Assembly: GCA_031308135.1 (NCBI GenBank)
Contig: JAHLJT010009355.1
Location: 4,401,217-4,465,216 of the forward strand
Direction: 5' to 3'
DNA: 64,000 nt
Origin: Acheta domesticus
Lineage: Eukaryota; Arthropoda; Insecta; Orthoptera; Gryllidae
A program made the translations under genes and the position numbers. Position 1 is the first letter of the stretch; every line of letters starts with the position of its first letter. This document shows, one piece after another, positions 30,586 to 42,803 of the stretch. The notes under the pieces were generated by a model. The model saw only the letters and a program-made list of their open reading frames with translations, ran no database searches and was not told where the DNA came from.

Positions 30586-30862
30586 ATATATACACACACA
30601 AGCACTACACTACTATGCTTGCCGGGAGACCGGTCGGGGGCTTAGAGCTTGTCCCGACCGGGGCGGTGCCTTACTGATGGGAGACACCTGGTTGGGGAAA
30701 CCCCGTTATCCGACAGTAGGTCGGCGCCGGATCTCACCATCAAGCTGGGAAGATCACCGCCACCGCCCGATAAAAACACACACACTACACTTACGGGTCT
30801 AACGACCTCTGAAGTGGACGCGCCCGGAATCACGAACAATAAATCTTCCTCCTACGTCGCCA
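30270..30862 (+). mobile_element. Nearly full-length family-1 SINE (about 590 bp)
   Basis: This is the most complete copy here. The head is GAGATTGCTCAATGCATC, box B-like, then the GAATTCAGTCGCTGTCTGGA body, a (CA)n tract at about 30563-30600 and a middle part GGTGCCTTACTGATGGGAGA. It ends GGAATCACGAACAATAAAT. The ends define the family length used for the other copies. Confidence 0.85.
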
Positions 30863-30902
30863 ACTAGAGGCGGTCCACGCAACTCTGCTTTTGATTCAGC
30901 AG

Positions 30903-31902
30903 NNNNNNNNNNNNNNNNNNNNNNNNNNNNNNNNNNNNNNNNNNNNNNNNNNNNNNNNNNNNNNNNNNNNNNNNNNNNNNNNNNNNNNNNNNNNNNNNNN
31001 NNNNNNNNNNNNNNNNNNNNNNNNNNNNNNNNNNNNNNNNNNNNNNNNNNNNNNNNNNNNNNNNNNNNNNNNNNNNNNNNNNNNNNNNNNNNNNNNNNNN
31101 NNNNNNNNNNNNNNNNNNNNNNNNNNNNNNNNNNNNNNNNNNNNNNNNNNNNNNNNNNNNNNNNNNNNNNNNNNNNNNNNNNNNNNNNNNNNNNNNNNNN
31201 NNNNNNNNNNNNNNNNNNNNNNNNNNNNNNNNNNNNNNNNNNNNNNNNNNNNNNNNNNNNNNNNNNNNNNNNNNNNNNNNNNNNNNNNNNNNNNNNNNNN
31301 NNNNNNNNNNNNNNNNNNNNNNNNNNNNNNNNNNNNNNNNNNNNNNNNNNNNNNNNNNNNNNNNNNNNNNNNNNNNNNNNNNNNNNNNNNNNNNNNNNNN
31401 NNNNNNNNNNNNNNNNNNNNNNNNNNNNNNNNNNNNNNNNNNNNNNNNNNNNNNNNNNNNNNNNNNNNNNNNNNNNNNNNNNNNNNNNNNNNNNNNNNNN
31501 NNNNNNNNNNNNNNNNNNNNNNNNNNNNNNNNNNNNNNNNNNNNNNNNNNNNNNNNNNNNNNNNNNNNNNNNNNNNNNNNNNNNNNNNNNNNNNNNNNNN
31601 NNNNNNNNNNNNNNNNNNNNNNNNNNNNNNNNNNNNNNNNNNNNNNNNNNNNNNNNNNNNNNNNNNNNNNNNNNNNNNNNNNNNNNNNNNNNNNNNNNNN
31701 NNNNNNNNNNNNNNNNNNNNNNNNNNNNNNNNNNNNNNNNNNNNNNNNNNNNNNNNNNNNNNNNNNNNNNNNNNNNNNNNNNNNNNNNNNNNNNNNNNNN
31801 NNNNNNNNNNNNNNNNNNNNNNNNNNNNNNNNNNNNNNNNNNNNNNNNNNNNNNNNNNNNNNNNNNNNNNNNNNNNNNNNNNNNNNNNNNNNNNNNNNNN
31901 NN
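30903..31902. other. Assembly gap (1000 N)
   Basis: There are exactly 1000 Ns, the usual placeholder for a scaffold join of unknown size. The true distance, and even whether PPO-A and PPO-B are neighbours, depends on the scaffolding evidence. Confidence 0.99.
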
Positions 31903-32284
31903 ATTCCAACTTGAACATTTTAGCAGATCGTTAGCTCCGTTGTCTCCCGAGTTCGGTTCCCAGGTGACGTGATTAAAGAAACGAAATATGTCGCTTACAG
32001 AATAAATAAATTAACGTAGTAGGACCAAAAGACGCACTCGCCAAGGTTCAAACCGGTAGCATTTCTCTGATCGCGAATGTTCGGAACTCGCGAATAGGGA
32101 ATTCGCGGATGTGGAGTATAAAATTAGAGTTCGGTACAAATTGTTCATTTGGGGCAAATGGCCTAAGAAAGAGGTAGTACATTGCCGCCACGCTCACTAG
32201 AAGTAAAACTTCAATGATAAAGGGACAAACTAGTGACACTAAATAATGGTACAGATTTCCTCGTATTATATTAATTGTTTATCA

Positions 32285-32810
32285 TCATCATCATCATAAT
32301 CTTCCTTTAAGGATTAGGCATATGCCTGTTCCAGCCTCTTTCCGTCTCATTCTTGGCCTTCCCAATGCTTCTTTTTCCTCGCAGCTTATGATTCAGAGCT
32401 TGCACTGGAAGTCTGTCTTGCGGCATATTTCCAATATGTGTCACCCTTTTGCTGGCTGTACTTCTTAATTTTGTCATGTACTGTTCCTTTCAGCCCTAGT
32501 TCCTCTCTTATTTTTTCACTTTTTATTTGGTCTCTTAATGTACAGCACCTTACTCCCTCTCAGAAATCTCATTTCTGCTGATTCAATCCTCCTACAATCT
32601 TCTTGTTTTTGAACCCAAGTTTCACATCCATATAGTAAAACTGGGGAGGGCCATTATATCATAAAATTTTAACGGTGTTTCTTTTCGTGCTTTCTTTTTA
32701 AATGTTCTATTTATGGTTCACATATTGCTTGAAACTTATGGATGTTGCTGGTGATATCCCAATCTCTTCCATATGTAATTTCGCACCCTAGGTAGTTAAA
32801 CGCGTCACTT
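32285..32810 (-). mobile_element. LINE reverse-transcriptase 3' fragment
   Basis: The minus strand encodes YLGCEI-like, then YGRDWDITSNIHKF, LLYGCETWVQKQED and RRIESAEMRFLRG, the well-known region after the reverse-transcriptase catalytic core of non-LTR elements. Internal stops show it is inactive. A (CAT)n run at 32282-32297 lies at its 3' side. Confidence 0.8.
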
Positions 32811-34762
32811 GTTCTAAAACAATATTTGAAGCACAATCTTTTTCCTTATCAATTATTTTCCTTTAAAAGACATTACTCGTAAAATAAATATTAATGCCGT
32901 GAGAAGAGATATTAAAAAAATGTTTAAGTTTTGAAAAAACAAAACAAAATAGTGTACTGAGTAGCATTTATGCCACATTGTTTGATTTCAGGGGCTGAGG
33001 AGGCCAAAGACTGGATGGAGAAGATGTCCACGCCAGGAAATAAATGAATAGTTTAGAAAACAACTAGTAGTTTAGCATTAACTCGTCTTTGACGGCAGGT
33101 TTTTCCCCCTTCAGGGGTTTTTTTCCTCAGCCGTACCTTATGGTCCCCTTTCCGCGCGCTTTGATGCGATGAAGAGACCATTAGGGGTCAATGCCAGAAT
33201 TCGAAAGGTTAGAATGCGGTAGGATGTAGGTATTGTAATGGCTTAAAGGCCTTCAGCCAGCCACATAGTTAAAAGAATTGAAATTATGTATCAATGTGTT
33301 ATAATACCTATTAAATAAAATAAAATTTATGCCACATGATTCACTTTTACGTCTATTCGAACAAAAACATTGGAACCACTTACGGGGCTTGAGCGTTAAT
33401 ACGGAAAATTTGTGAGCTCATTTTCACAGAAAAACTTTTGGGTTTTTGACTATAAAATCATGCACACATTTATCGATTTATTAACAGCAACATAACAGTA
33501 ATTATTATTTAATGAAAGCCTACTTCAGAGTGAAATCAGAAAGATATCTTACCATGAATCTGTTGGCTGAATGGAATTTGGTAACACTGGATATTTTGAC
33601 ATAAGGTAATTTGTTTTTGGCTGAGTCTAAAAGCAGTGGATTCTTTCTTTTGGCAGTATGAAGAGGAAAATACGTGTACGCCATTTCGGAATGGATCTTC
33701 TCCGGTTTTGGAATAAGGACCGAGTTCACAGTGGAGTGCGTGTGACTCCCGGAATCAATTCTCGTTCATAAATGAGGGGCGATCGCTGGCTCCTTCTCCG
33801 AGCTCCTATTGAGCGGTGCAAGTTGTGCTCCCCTTCGCGTTGGAAGACGAGAGAAGACTCGAGAAGTGCACCAGGGACAGGTACAAACACATTGGAAGTG
33901 CACTGCAATTACGAATGACCTCGAAAGCGAACTTAACTGGAGTGTACATTCGAGCGAGACTTGGTAAAACGAATGGATTTACTTTTGTTTCCGGATTTAA
34001 TTCCATCTTATTTCTGCACACCCAGTTCCATACATACACAGTTTAGATCGTTCTGTAAAATATTTCATATGCATACGAGCCAACTCTTCTGTATTATACG
34101 CAACCATAAGCCAAAAGTCTAACTTTCTATTTTATTCCAGTTGTAGTCATTAATGAACGCTAAGAATGGCATGGCCCTAACACACTCCCCTGGGAGACCC
34201 CTGAGGTTACATCGACTTTCGATGAATTCTCACTGTTCGGGAGTGCGCTCTGTAAGAAATTCTTTTATCCACATGATTTAATCCAATTTCTGATAATTTG
34301 GCAATTAAAAGGCCATGTGGAACAAGAACTTAGAAACCTTAGAAAAATCTAATATTATTGCATCGACCTTACTCCTTCGCCTAGTGAATCTGCTATGTTC
34401 TGATATAAAGCTATAGTCTGACTGTCGCACAAATACCCAGGTCGAAAACCGTGTTGGTTTTGAAACAGCCAATCAGTTTTCTTCCGAATTTATCTATTAT
34501 ACTCCGCAATTAAGTGTTCCATCTACTTGTAGACGACTGATGTCAACTCGTAGGCCTGTGAGTGTTGACAATCCTGCCGTCCCCCCCTTGGTGCATTGGC
34601 ACTTCCATTTGTTTCCGAGCTCTTCGCTTCGCGTGCTGAGAGCAGAGTCTGCCCAATACGTCCCCTCCATCTGCGACTGATCACTCACTGCAAGTGATTG
34701 CTAAAGGATTCCCCTAATCTTTAAGTGACGAGAACGAATTCGTCCCTCTTCCTCTTGGAGCC
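32811..34762. other. Spacer, no gene recognised
   Basis: AT-rich to mixed sequence. I see only short unsupported frames, with no splice-bounded exon candidates or recognised repeats. Confidence 0.4.
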
Positions 34763-35830
34763 AGCCCGCTGAGATGGCTCAGACCGACAACTGATGCCGT
34801 TGCTGCGTGTGTGACCGGGAGGTCCTAAGGTTCGAACCCCGACGGTGGGATATTTTCAGTGGCGTATATTGTGGGCTACCGGGGCTACCGGCGGTATCCC
34901 TAGATAATTCCGAGAACAAACACGTGTCAAGGTAAATCATATTAAAAATAATTACAGGGCACATTATTTTTGAGAGACACACGTTTTTCAAGATTCTGTA
35001 TAATATGCTCTGTTGAGATGTGTTGTTGAATCGCTCGGCCGTCCGCGCATCAGTCCTCTTAAGAGGCGGGCCGAAGCAGAAGGAACCGCTGGCCCCCAGC
35101 GGCGCTCGTTGCATGCTGCCACTCCCCCTCCTCCCAGGAGACTCGGGCAGCCGAGGGCTCAGGGTGCCCGTTTCCCCAGCGGATTCTTGACGCGCTCGGA
35201 GCAGTTCGGGTGCAACGGGCAGAGAATATTGGGTGTGTGCTGTTGTGCAAGACATACACGTTTGGTGAGTGTACATATACATAATATATTGTATTAAGCG
35301 CGTTTTAAGTGTTAAAATTGCAACATGTTAAGTATGTGATAATGACAAAGTTAACTTTTGTCAACTTGGTAAGATTCTTTAAAAATGTCGCCAGCACACA
35401 TACACATACATTTAATAATATAGTATAATAAAAATAGTACTAACTAGAAAAAAACTACATAATCGAAGATTTTTGTATAGTTATAAAGTAATTATTTCTA
35501 AAGTCAGCGGTAGAGCGGAGCATGAAAGCAGTATACGCCACTGGATACTTTGATACACTAACTACATAACTACATCGAATTCAGCCGAAATCTGGGGGAG
35601 AATTCGAGAGATCGGTGTCTGATGGTTGTTTTCCGCGGTTTCTCCATCAACACTTCTTGCAGTACTTCGGAGCAGTGCCCTTCCTAACAGGCCACAAATC
35701 GGTGCGCGATATTTCATTCCTCTTCCTTTAAACACACACACTCTAACTCACATGCGTTGCAGTATTAATGTCCATGGGCCGGACTCTTGTAGGAGAGATA
35801 CCTGGAGAGAGGAAACTTCGCAAGGGCGCC
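34763..35830 (+). mobile_element. SINE family 1 split by a hAT element
   Basis: The head at 34763-34856 has GAGATGGCTCAGACCG and GGTTCGAACCCCGACGGT. The body resumes at 35552 (GAATTCAGCCGAAATCTGGG, CAGTACTTCGGAGCAGTG) after the element at 34857-35543. The two halves join without loss when the insert is removed. Confidence 0.75.
34857..35543. mobile_element. 687-bp non-autonomous hAT element inside a SINE
   Basis: The ends CAGTGGCGTATA and TATACGCCACTG are perfect inverted repeats. The 8-bp flanks GATATTTT (34849-34856) and GATACTTT (35544-35551) differ at one base. Hence it is a hAT-type insertion into the SINE. The GC-rich middle has short frames but no recognisable transposase. Confidence 0.88.
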
Positions 35831-35834
35831 GGAT

Positions 35835-36195
35835 CTCACGTCCCTGTGGGACGGGAACACGACCCAGCCGGGACAAGCTCTACGCTCCCGACCGCTCTCC
35901 CGGCATGTGTAGTAGTGTAGTGCATATAACTGTAAGTGTGTGTGTAAGAGGAGAGGATAGGACAAGGAAGACGAAGGAAAGATCGCGCGCTGTCCGTGGC
36001 CCGTTTCTTAGGGTACTGCTCCGGCATTCGCCCGGTGTTGATGGGAGAAACCAAAGAAAAGTACTGACCAGAGCAGCCCGGCAGCTAGAATTCTCCCCCA
36101 GACAGCGACTGAATTCGACCCAGCTACTGCTCACCAACGTCGGAACGCGAATCCAAGGGCCTTCCGGCATAACAATCGACGCGCCCGGACAATTA
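35835..36195 (-). mobile_element. SINE family 1, minus strand
   Basis: It contains the reverse-complement family body (GGACAAGCTCTACGCTCCCG, a short GT run, then GAATTCTCCCCCAGACAGCG). It lies beside the plus-strand SINE that ends near 35830, making an inverted pair. Confidence 0.7.
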
Positions 36196-36261
36196 ATAAG
36201 GGACAAATAATAAACAATATATAATAATACATAATCACACATAATAATACATAATACACTA

Positions 36262-36300
<39 letters not shown>
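36262..36300. repeat. (TAA)n microsatellite
   Basis: About 12 uninterrupted TAA/AAT triplets directly precede a truncated family-2 SINE. Confidence 0.9.
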
Positions 36301-36302
<2 letters not shown>

Positions 36303-36303
<1 letters not shown>

Positions 36304-36560
36304 GGGCGAAAAAATCCTTCGTACGCCTTCCGGAGGGGAAGTAAGTCGGCTGTCCTATGTAGTAGATTTGCTGCATGTAAAATATCCCCAGTGGAAATGA
36401 AGCCTCTGAGCTAAATACAAACCGCCTGTTTGGTCGCCCAAGTAATACGTTCCTTCTCCACTAGTTGGTGAAAGGAGCGTAGCGGAATTTGCGTGGTGAG
36501 ACGGATGAGCAGGCCTCGCGGCCTGTGTCTCGCCACGTAAAATAAAGCAATTCAATTCAA
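36303..36560 (+). mobile_element. SINE family 2, 5'-truncated
   Basis: It shares the body AAAAAATCCTTCGTACGCCT through GCCTCTGAGCTAAAT to TCTCGCCACGTAAAATAA with the full copy at 61834-62192. It lacks the tRNA-like head. The tail is (CAATT)n rather than (ACTAA)n. Confidence 0.8.
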
Positions 36561-36689
36561 TTGAAATGAGGAAACAAAACGAACGCAGAGAAGCAAGCAT
36601 CCGAGCGAGCTCCTCCTGGAAAAGGCTCGGTGTCGCCCCGCGAGAAGCGAGCGGTTCACCTTCTGCTCGGGACGGCGCGTGAGCTACGG

Positions 36690-36770
36690 TCTCTGGGGGC
36701 GGGGGCGGGGGCGGGGCGGGGCTGCTTATAAGACGGCGCCGCCGAGAGAAGGGCGCAGGTTGCAAGTGCG
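36690..36770 (+). promoter_or_regulatory. GC-box and TATA promoter of an unknown gene
   Basis: Four to five overlapping GGGGCGGGG-type GC boxes (about 36697-36720) are followed by TATAAG at 36727-36732. An ATG lies 39 bases after the TATA box, which implies a very short leader or a start just before 36771. GC content drops sharply on both sides. Confidence 0.5.
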
Positions 36771-36846
36771 ATGTGGGTCGCCGTCGCTCGGAGCCCGCTG
36801 CTGGCAGCGGCCGCCTTGGCGGCGCTGGTCGCCGTCGTCTCTGCGG
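36771..36846 (+). CDS. Candidate signal-peptide first exon
   Basis: It reads MWVAVARSPLLAAAALAALV then AVVSA, followed by GCG|GTAAGC, a good donor. The short positive n-region, long hydrophobic core and small residues at the end make a textbook signal peptide. The rest of the gene is not found: no exon with a matching phase is obvious in the AT-rich DNA that follows. The product is therefore unknown beyond 'secreted or membrane protein'. Confidence 0.45.
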
Positions 36847-38187
36847 TAAGCCCTTTCTCTCTCTCTCCGCAGCTCCACAAAGCAGCCACGTTCAAAACCA
36901 AAACATCCATGTCAATAATCAAGGAGCGGATTTCTAGGATGTTGCATATTTGTATATGTTGCTTCAGGGCATACCCAAGTGAAATTTCTTGACATTTGGT
37001 TAGGATTGGATGCTACGTAGATTAACATGTTACTGCATATTTGACCGATTTTTTCTGTTGGTGCATATTTGTTTAATTATAGGTGCATAATTTGCATATT
37101 TCGTTAAAATAGAGGCATACGACATTACATATTTTCATAGAATCTATTTATTTGTGAGCGTTAAAAAATAAAGTGAAATCGAAAGATGTAAATACGTTGA
37201 CGTTATGCTATTGAGTTCTTTTTTTTCTATAGATCAAAACATCCATGTTAATAATACTTCGTACAAAAACCATCAATATTTTTAAACGTGTTTTAAAGTT
37301 TTGTTTAGGAAACTCGAACATTAAATTCGTGTGCAACAAAATTCAATTTGACCTCACCGTGATTATTAATTTGTAATTCAAATTTAACTAAAAAACAAAG
37401 TTATACAACGTCTCTCCATGTTCGAAATAAGACGAAGACAATACCAGGCCATCAGGATCATCTCGAGCAAGCGATGGTAGTCTGCTCGATGAAGATAGAA
37501 CAAACCACGTTTGTTTCGATAGAATACAGAAATCAGTACCTTCATTTATACGTATTTCAATTTTTAGAAAATTTTGATTATGGGCATCTTTCATCCACGA
37601 ACCGTACATTGAAATGAAAAAAACATCGAACTCAAAACACTGACGTTCAAAAAAGATCGGCTTGAATACATCAATGTTTAAAACATCGATATTTTTATAG
37701 AGACATCGATGTTTTGAAAACCCCGACATCGATGTCGCATTCTTAGCTCCGAGTGCCTGCCCATCAGGCGGGATCAGAGGAAACACTCAGTAGCATTCAA
37801 AGTTCCACGTAAAAGTATAGATTAAAATACTTGTTTAAATGTTTGCTTCATTTCAAAATGTTATTTAATTATCGCCAATCTAGTCAAATTCCTTTTGCAC
37901 TCTTTTCCCCACTTCGCTCTGCATTCAACGCACCTCTGTTCTCATCATTGTCTTTATATGACTTCTTAAATCAAGTCGTCACTATTTATATAAATGTCAC
38001 TACTTTAACTACTTTAAAAAACAGCAACAAACATTTTTTAGAGAAATTTCTTAGAGTTTTGTGGATGGATTCGCAGATAAAAATCAGATCTGCATCAGGA
38101 GACAGAAGCACACCGATTGATAGACCGGAAGTGAAGTAACTGGAAGAGACAGACAGACAGACCAGGCTGCTCTGGTTCCATTTAAGG
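36847..38187. other. Spacer or intron, no further exon seen
   Basis: This is AT-rich. It includes a CATCGATG cluster at 37665-37735 like those in introns 6 and 10. No exon continuing the signal-peptide frame is recognised. Confidence 0.4.
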
Positions 38188-38497
38188 CAGGGTTGTCCAG
38201 CTTAGAAGGGCTTAGGGGCCACATATCAAATTCTAGTTAAGCCGCGGGCCGGACCGCAATTTGAGATGGGTTTTACCCTAACTACTGACATTATACTGAA
38301 ACAAAGATGTATTGGATACAGCTTTTATTCAATATATTTAATGATTTACGTACATACGAGAAAATTAATATATAAATATATCAATAAATAAAATTAAGAT
38401 GAATTGTGCAATCGTATTGTTTGTGGATGGCATAATAAAATCGTTCAAAGCAGTCGCGGGGCACGTGCGGCCCGCGGGCCTGCGGCTGGACAGCCCT
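38188..38497. mobile_element. hAT-like MITE, about 310 bp
   Basis: The left end CAGGGTTGTCCAGC and the right end GCTGGACAGCCCT are inverted. TTAAGG occurs at both outer borders, overlapping the right terminus, so the exact target duplication is uncertain. The GCGGGCCGG / GCGGCCCGCGGGCC parts are typical of a widespread hAT MITE type. Confidence 0.6.
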
Positions 38498-38644
38498 TAA
38501 GGAGAGCGTCTTCATTTCATGATCAACGCCGAGGTTTGTCTTAGGGATCCTTCAATAATGACGTTCAGTTGTTATTGCGAGAGGAGAAGCTACTTTGTTG
38601 CATTTATTACTGCATTCAAGTAATCGTTCTGTAAGCCTTTTATG

Positions 38645-38735
38645 GCTGTCACTGCAGCCACTCTGACCCGGAGGTCCTAGAGGACGCGGACAGGACTTTC
38701 GACACGCGCTTCACAGCTGGGTCAGGGACGCATCC
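38645..38735 (+). mobile_element. SINE family 1 fragment
   Basis: A short piece of the head-body junction: GTCACTGCAGCCACTCTGAC, GGAGGTCCTAG, then TTTCGACACGCGCTTCACAG. Confidence 0.6.
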
Positions 38736-38772
38736 ACCGACCAATCTGGGAGGGTCATCGTAGATTTTCGTT

Positions 38773-38776
<4 letters not shown>

Positions 38777-38821
<45 letters not shown>
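38777..38821. repeat. (AT)n microsatellite
   Basis: About 22 uninterrupted TA units. Confidence 0.95.
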
Positions 38822-38824
<3 letters not shown>

Positions 38825-39186
38825 GTAAACTATGACACTGACCGATCTCCATGAAAGTTGGCACTTCTACATGTTTTTCACCCGCAAGGTTTATGTGCTG
38901 TTAATTCTGTTGTAACTACTTTACATGGCGCTGTAGAACAAAACTAAATATTCACGTCAAATACAACCTGCAACACTCTTTGAATGTATATCGTTAAATA
39001 ACTCCTAAATAATGCGTTCTTGGGCATTAAGAACTAAAATTGTAAGTCAAAGGCCTCAAAGAAACGTTTTTCACATCCTAATCTACAGAATACGACCATC
39101 ATGCACATTCTATTTCATTTTTGCTGATCCGGCGCTTCTGGATATTACCTCACCTGCTCAGAGACACAGAATCTGCAACTAAATGT

Positions 39187-39315
39187 GAAGGACAGAGAGA
39201 GGCAGAGACAGAGACACACCGAGACAGGCAGAGAGGGACAGAGAGACGGAGAGACAAAGAGAGAGTGAAAGAGAGAGGGGGGAGACAGAAAGAGAAATGG
39301 AATGGGAAAGAGGGA
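39187..39315. repeat. GA-rich low-complexity tract
   Basis: Purine-rich (GAGAGACAGAGACA-type) sequence. The open frames on both strands are low-complexity and not genes. Confidence 0.85.
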
Positions 39316-39524
39316 GGTGAAGGGCAGAACGTCTGCTGGGTTCCACTAGCATTGTATATTTCTGTACTGTAGATATGATACCATACAACAATATTGTTTA
39401 AATAATTACATAATTCGAAATATAAATAAATATTTAAATCAATGTTGCCAAATAAAGGAAGGTAAATGAAAACTCTAGCCCTGGGGGGGGGGGCATGGCC
39501 TCCTGGATCCGCCAGTGAGCTGCG

Positions 39525-39690
39525 TGGAGTTCAGTCGCAATTGGAGGGGAATTCCAGCGGCCGGCTGCTCTGATCGGTAGTTTCCCGTGGTTTCTCCCGT
39601 CAACACCAGGCGAACGCCGGAGCAGTACCCTAACATGGACCGGGCCCCACCTTTCCTTCCCATTTATTGTCCTATCCTACCCCTTACTAA
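39525..39690 (+). mobile_element. SINE family 1 fragment
   Basis: The body section from GGAGTTCAGTCGCAATTGGA through GCGGCCGGCTGCTCTGATCG to CCTATCCTACCCCTTA. The head is missing and a run of about 10 G precedes it at 39482. Confidence 0.75.
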
Positions 39691-42174
39691 CACTTTAAAA
39701 TGTTTGGTATCAAATTGTTCGTCGTGGGAAGGGTAAAGGAAGAAAAGACGATTTTTATGTTCGTAGGTATTGAACAACCTCTAGACACTTGTCTCAGTGG
39801 TTTTGTCACAGTCAAGCATGTTAATATTAATGTTCAGAAGCGGCGTCATTTGAATATAAAATTATCCGCTTGTCTAACTTGTCGAACCGGCTAGTCAAAC
39901 CGGCTAGATCTGTACACAGGTGCATAAAGTCATCTACGAATACATGCATGTGAGAGTAATGTGGAACAGGAGGTGCTGCAATTTTCCATTACAGTACTGT
40001 TAACATTAAGGATTACATTATTTGAATACAAATTCACCCGCTTCAATGTATATGAGCATTATATTGATAATCGTCCGTCAACACTGCACACTGCATGCCA
40101 TGGTCCAAGAATAGGGACAACCCCTCTAGAAGTGACAGTAGTCGAAGTGTTAAATTTGATTTTTTCTAATTTTTCCCCTCACACTCGAAACTATCTCTGT
40201 CCGAAGATTTAAAAAAGTAGAACCTTTACTACTATTAACAATTTAGTTTCGGTTGTAGAGAGTGTGTTTCATCCAATTGTCTCTGGACAAGTGGTGGACG
40301 TTGAACCAACGTGAAGTTTGAAATACTGTTTTGTAAATTTACTATCCAAGTTGTTGTGAACATACAAAAATAAAAAAACTTAGTCTCAAAACGTAAAAAT
40401 AAGTGAAAATTTACAGATATTACAGCAATAGGTGTATTTCTGTAGACAAATGTATAACTCCATAAATAATTCAAGCTTAATTTACACAGGGCAACAGCTT
40501 TTTTTTACACAGTCACAGTCAACAGTTAATTTACACAGTTGTAATGCAATATTTCAGTTAACTTGTTTATAATATGTCAATACATGTACTTTATTTAATT
40601 GCCTAATGTATTTATTTACAACTTACAAAATATATTACAATTTTGAAGGTTAATAAAACAGCTTTTAGAATTTGGCCGTCGGGTAGCTTTATTCTGGGGG
40701 GCTTGCATAGCCCGCTCCCTGAAACGGGGGACAGGTAGATGACGTTCTCTGCGAAGATACGAGAGAACAGTGCCACTAACAAATTCTATTTTCACTCAAA
40801 TTCATATTTGATGACTTAATTGGATGTTAACAAATGTTTCTTGTATTATAATGTTATCATAATAATTATGATAATTCAATTGAAACAACATTGATTTGGA
40901 CATCAAAACCTTCTTTGTAATCAAATGACTAGTAACTTTTTAATAATTCTCGGATCTCGTTGTTCACAGTCATTTTGATTTTTTGACTAAGGTTAATTTA
41001 TATAGCATTTTTTTATTTATGAACTAGTAGTATATGTACTAGTGTTAGTAGACTCTTTCAGGCCTTTATTGAGAACCATTTGTTGCGGACACGTTTTTGG
41101 GCCTTCGCATTTCATGCTATACTTTTTCGTCTGTTTCAATTTTATTTCTGTAACATTTCGCCCAAGCAATTTTAACTTTCACTTATTCAGAATCAGCAGT
41201 GCGTAGTTGTGCCAACTTTAACAGTATTTATGCAATGTATTTCATAGGGTAAACATTGTATATTACTTCAGTTAAATGAACGGTTTGCGGAGTTGCAAAA
41301 AATGTTGATTTATTTAAAAAACAACGCTTCGCTTAATTTTGTGAATTCAATTGATTTTTTAAAGACAGTGCGATAGTGTATGACATTTTCTTCCTTTGGT
41401 ATTACGTCTCTGCATGTACTTTGCACAAGGAAATCATACTTCCTTGCCTTGATTTTAGTTGTAATTCAATGGAACGATTAAGAAGGTACAAGTATATCCA
41501 GTTAGATTTTTATCTCAATGTATAAGAAATTCATTTGGTCATGGTTAATATTGGTCACGTGATCGGCAATAACGCTTCAAGCTTTTACCGCCACAGGCAT
41601 TGGCTCGAACAAACCAATTTTATAAAGGACAATTAAGCTCACGGACACAAGACTTGTCCTAAATTCTATGCCATCATGATTAGAAAGCAGTAATAACTAT
41701 TCTCATTGTGTGATCTTATAATTCCAAACACGTTCGTTGGTATGTTGTCCAATATAACCTTAAAGACGTAATTTCAATGACTATTTCACTCTTGGGCTAA
41801 ATGTCTTACAGCAAGAGAGAATATTAATTCAAACCTTCCACCAATAGCTGCTGGTTATCAGTAAGAAATTATCTAATTTTACCATCAGTGTTATGTACGC
41901 ACTTGCTTTTTTTCGTTAGTCACATCGTATTTTAATTACGTGATCAAGTTCACTTTTCTTGGGAAATTAAATATATTGACCCATTATTTGACAAAGAATC
42001 AAGCTAATATTACAAAACAATAACCTTCAAATAAGTTATAATTAACATGTAATCAAGTATGCACATCAAAACAAGTTGCGAGGAAATTAAGCCTTTAATG
42101 TTCTTTTTCAACACTTAAGTTGTGGACCTCCGCTACTTTTAGTGAATAAATCGACGACTCCTTGAAAATGCACA
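39691..42174. other. Long AT-rich spacer, no gene recognised
   Basis: There are only short AT-rich frames without motif or splice support. I see no recognised repeat family apart from scattered simple sequence. Confidence 0.45.
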
Positions 42175-42803
42175 CCTTTTGTGTCTCCCTCCAGCGAGTC
42201 ACGGCCCCAGCCGGGACAAGCTCTAAGCTCCCGACCGGTGCCCCGGCAGGTGGTACACTGCGATTTTTCTAACTCTGCGTCTGAAGACCCGTCTTCACAA
42301 TGGAATATGTCACGATAATTCGCGTCTTTCTCAGTCGCGCCGCTAGGTATCGCGTGATCGCAACTGTTTAAAACAGTGATTGCGATCTTGCCACTCCTAG
42401 CGGCTAGGACCGAGAAGACGCGAAATGCCGTGTGATATTTCATCGTGGCTAAAGGGGCTCGGGAGGTAGAGTTAGAAAAATCGCACTATAGTGTGGTGCA
42501 TGTTAGTGTGTGTGTAAGGGGTGAGGATAGGACAAGGAAGACGAAGGAAAGATCGCGCGCGGTCCATGGCCCGTTTATTAGGGTACTGCTCCGGCATTCG
42601 CCTGGTGTTGATCGGAGAAACCACGGAAAACTACCGATCAGAGCAGCCGGCCGCTAGAATTCTCCTCCAGACAGCGACTGAATTTGACCTAACTGACCAT
42701 CTAGTGCAGAAAATTATGCCGCCGTCGGGAGCGGAACCTAGGACCTCCAGATCAGAGCGACTGCAGTGACATCAGTTGATGCACTGAGCCATCTCTCTTG
42801 GTT
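42175..42803 (-). mobile_element. SINE family 1, minus strand, split by a MITE
   Basis: The 3' part lies at 42175-42258 and the remainder at 42486-42803, ending with the reverse-complement head (GACATCAGTTGATGCACTGA GCCATCTC). The two parts join across the foldback element at 42259-42485. The head is well preserved. Confidence 0.8.
42259..42485. mobile_element. 227-bp foldback MITE inside a SINE
   Basis: The ends TGCGATTTTTCTAACTCTGC and the inverted TGCGATTTTTCTAACTCTAC pair. Almost the whole element is an imperfect inverted repeat (TTCGCGTCTT...GCCGCTAGG against CCTAGCGGC...AAGACGCGAA) around AACTGTTTAAAACAGT. Confidence 0.85.

Noticed and set aside
30891..31934. Long open frames on both strands
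   Set aside because: They are created by the 1000-N gap.
35013..35297. GC-rich coding-looking block in the spacer
   Set aside because: It is the interior of the 687-bp hAT-type element and shows no transposase or host motif.
39187..39372. Charged protein frame rich in Arg/Glu
   Set aside because: It is a translation of a GA-rich low-complexity tract and is open on both strands.
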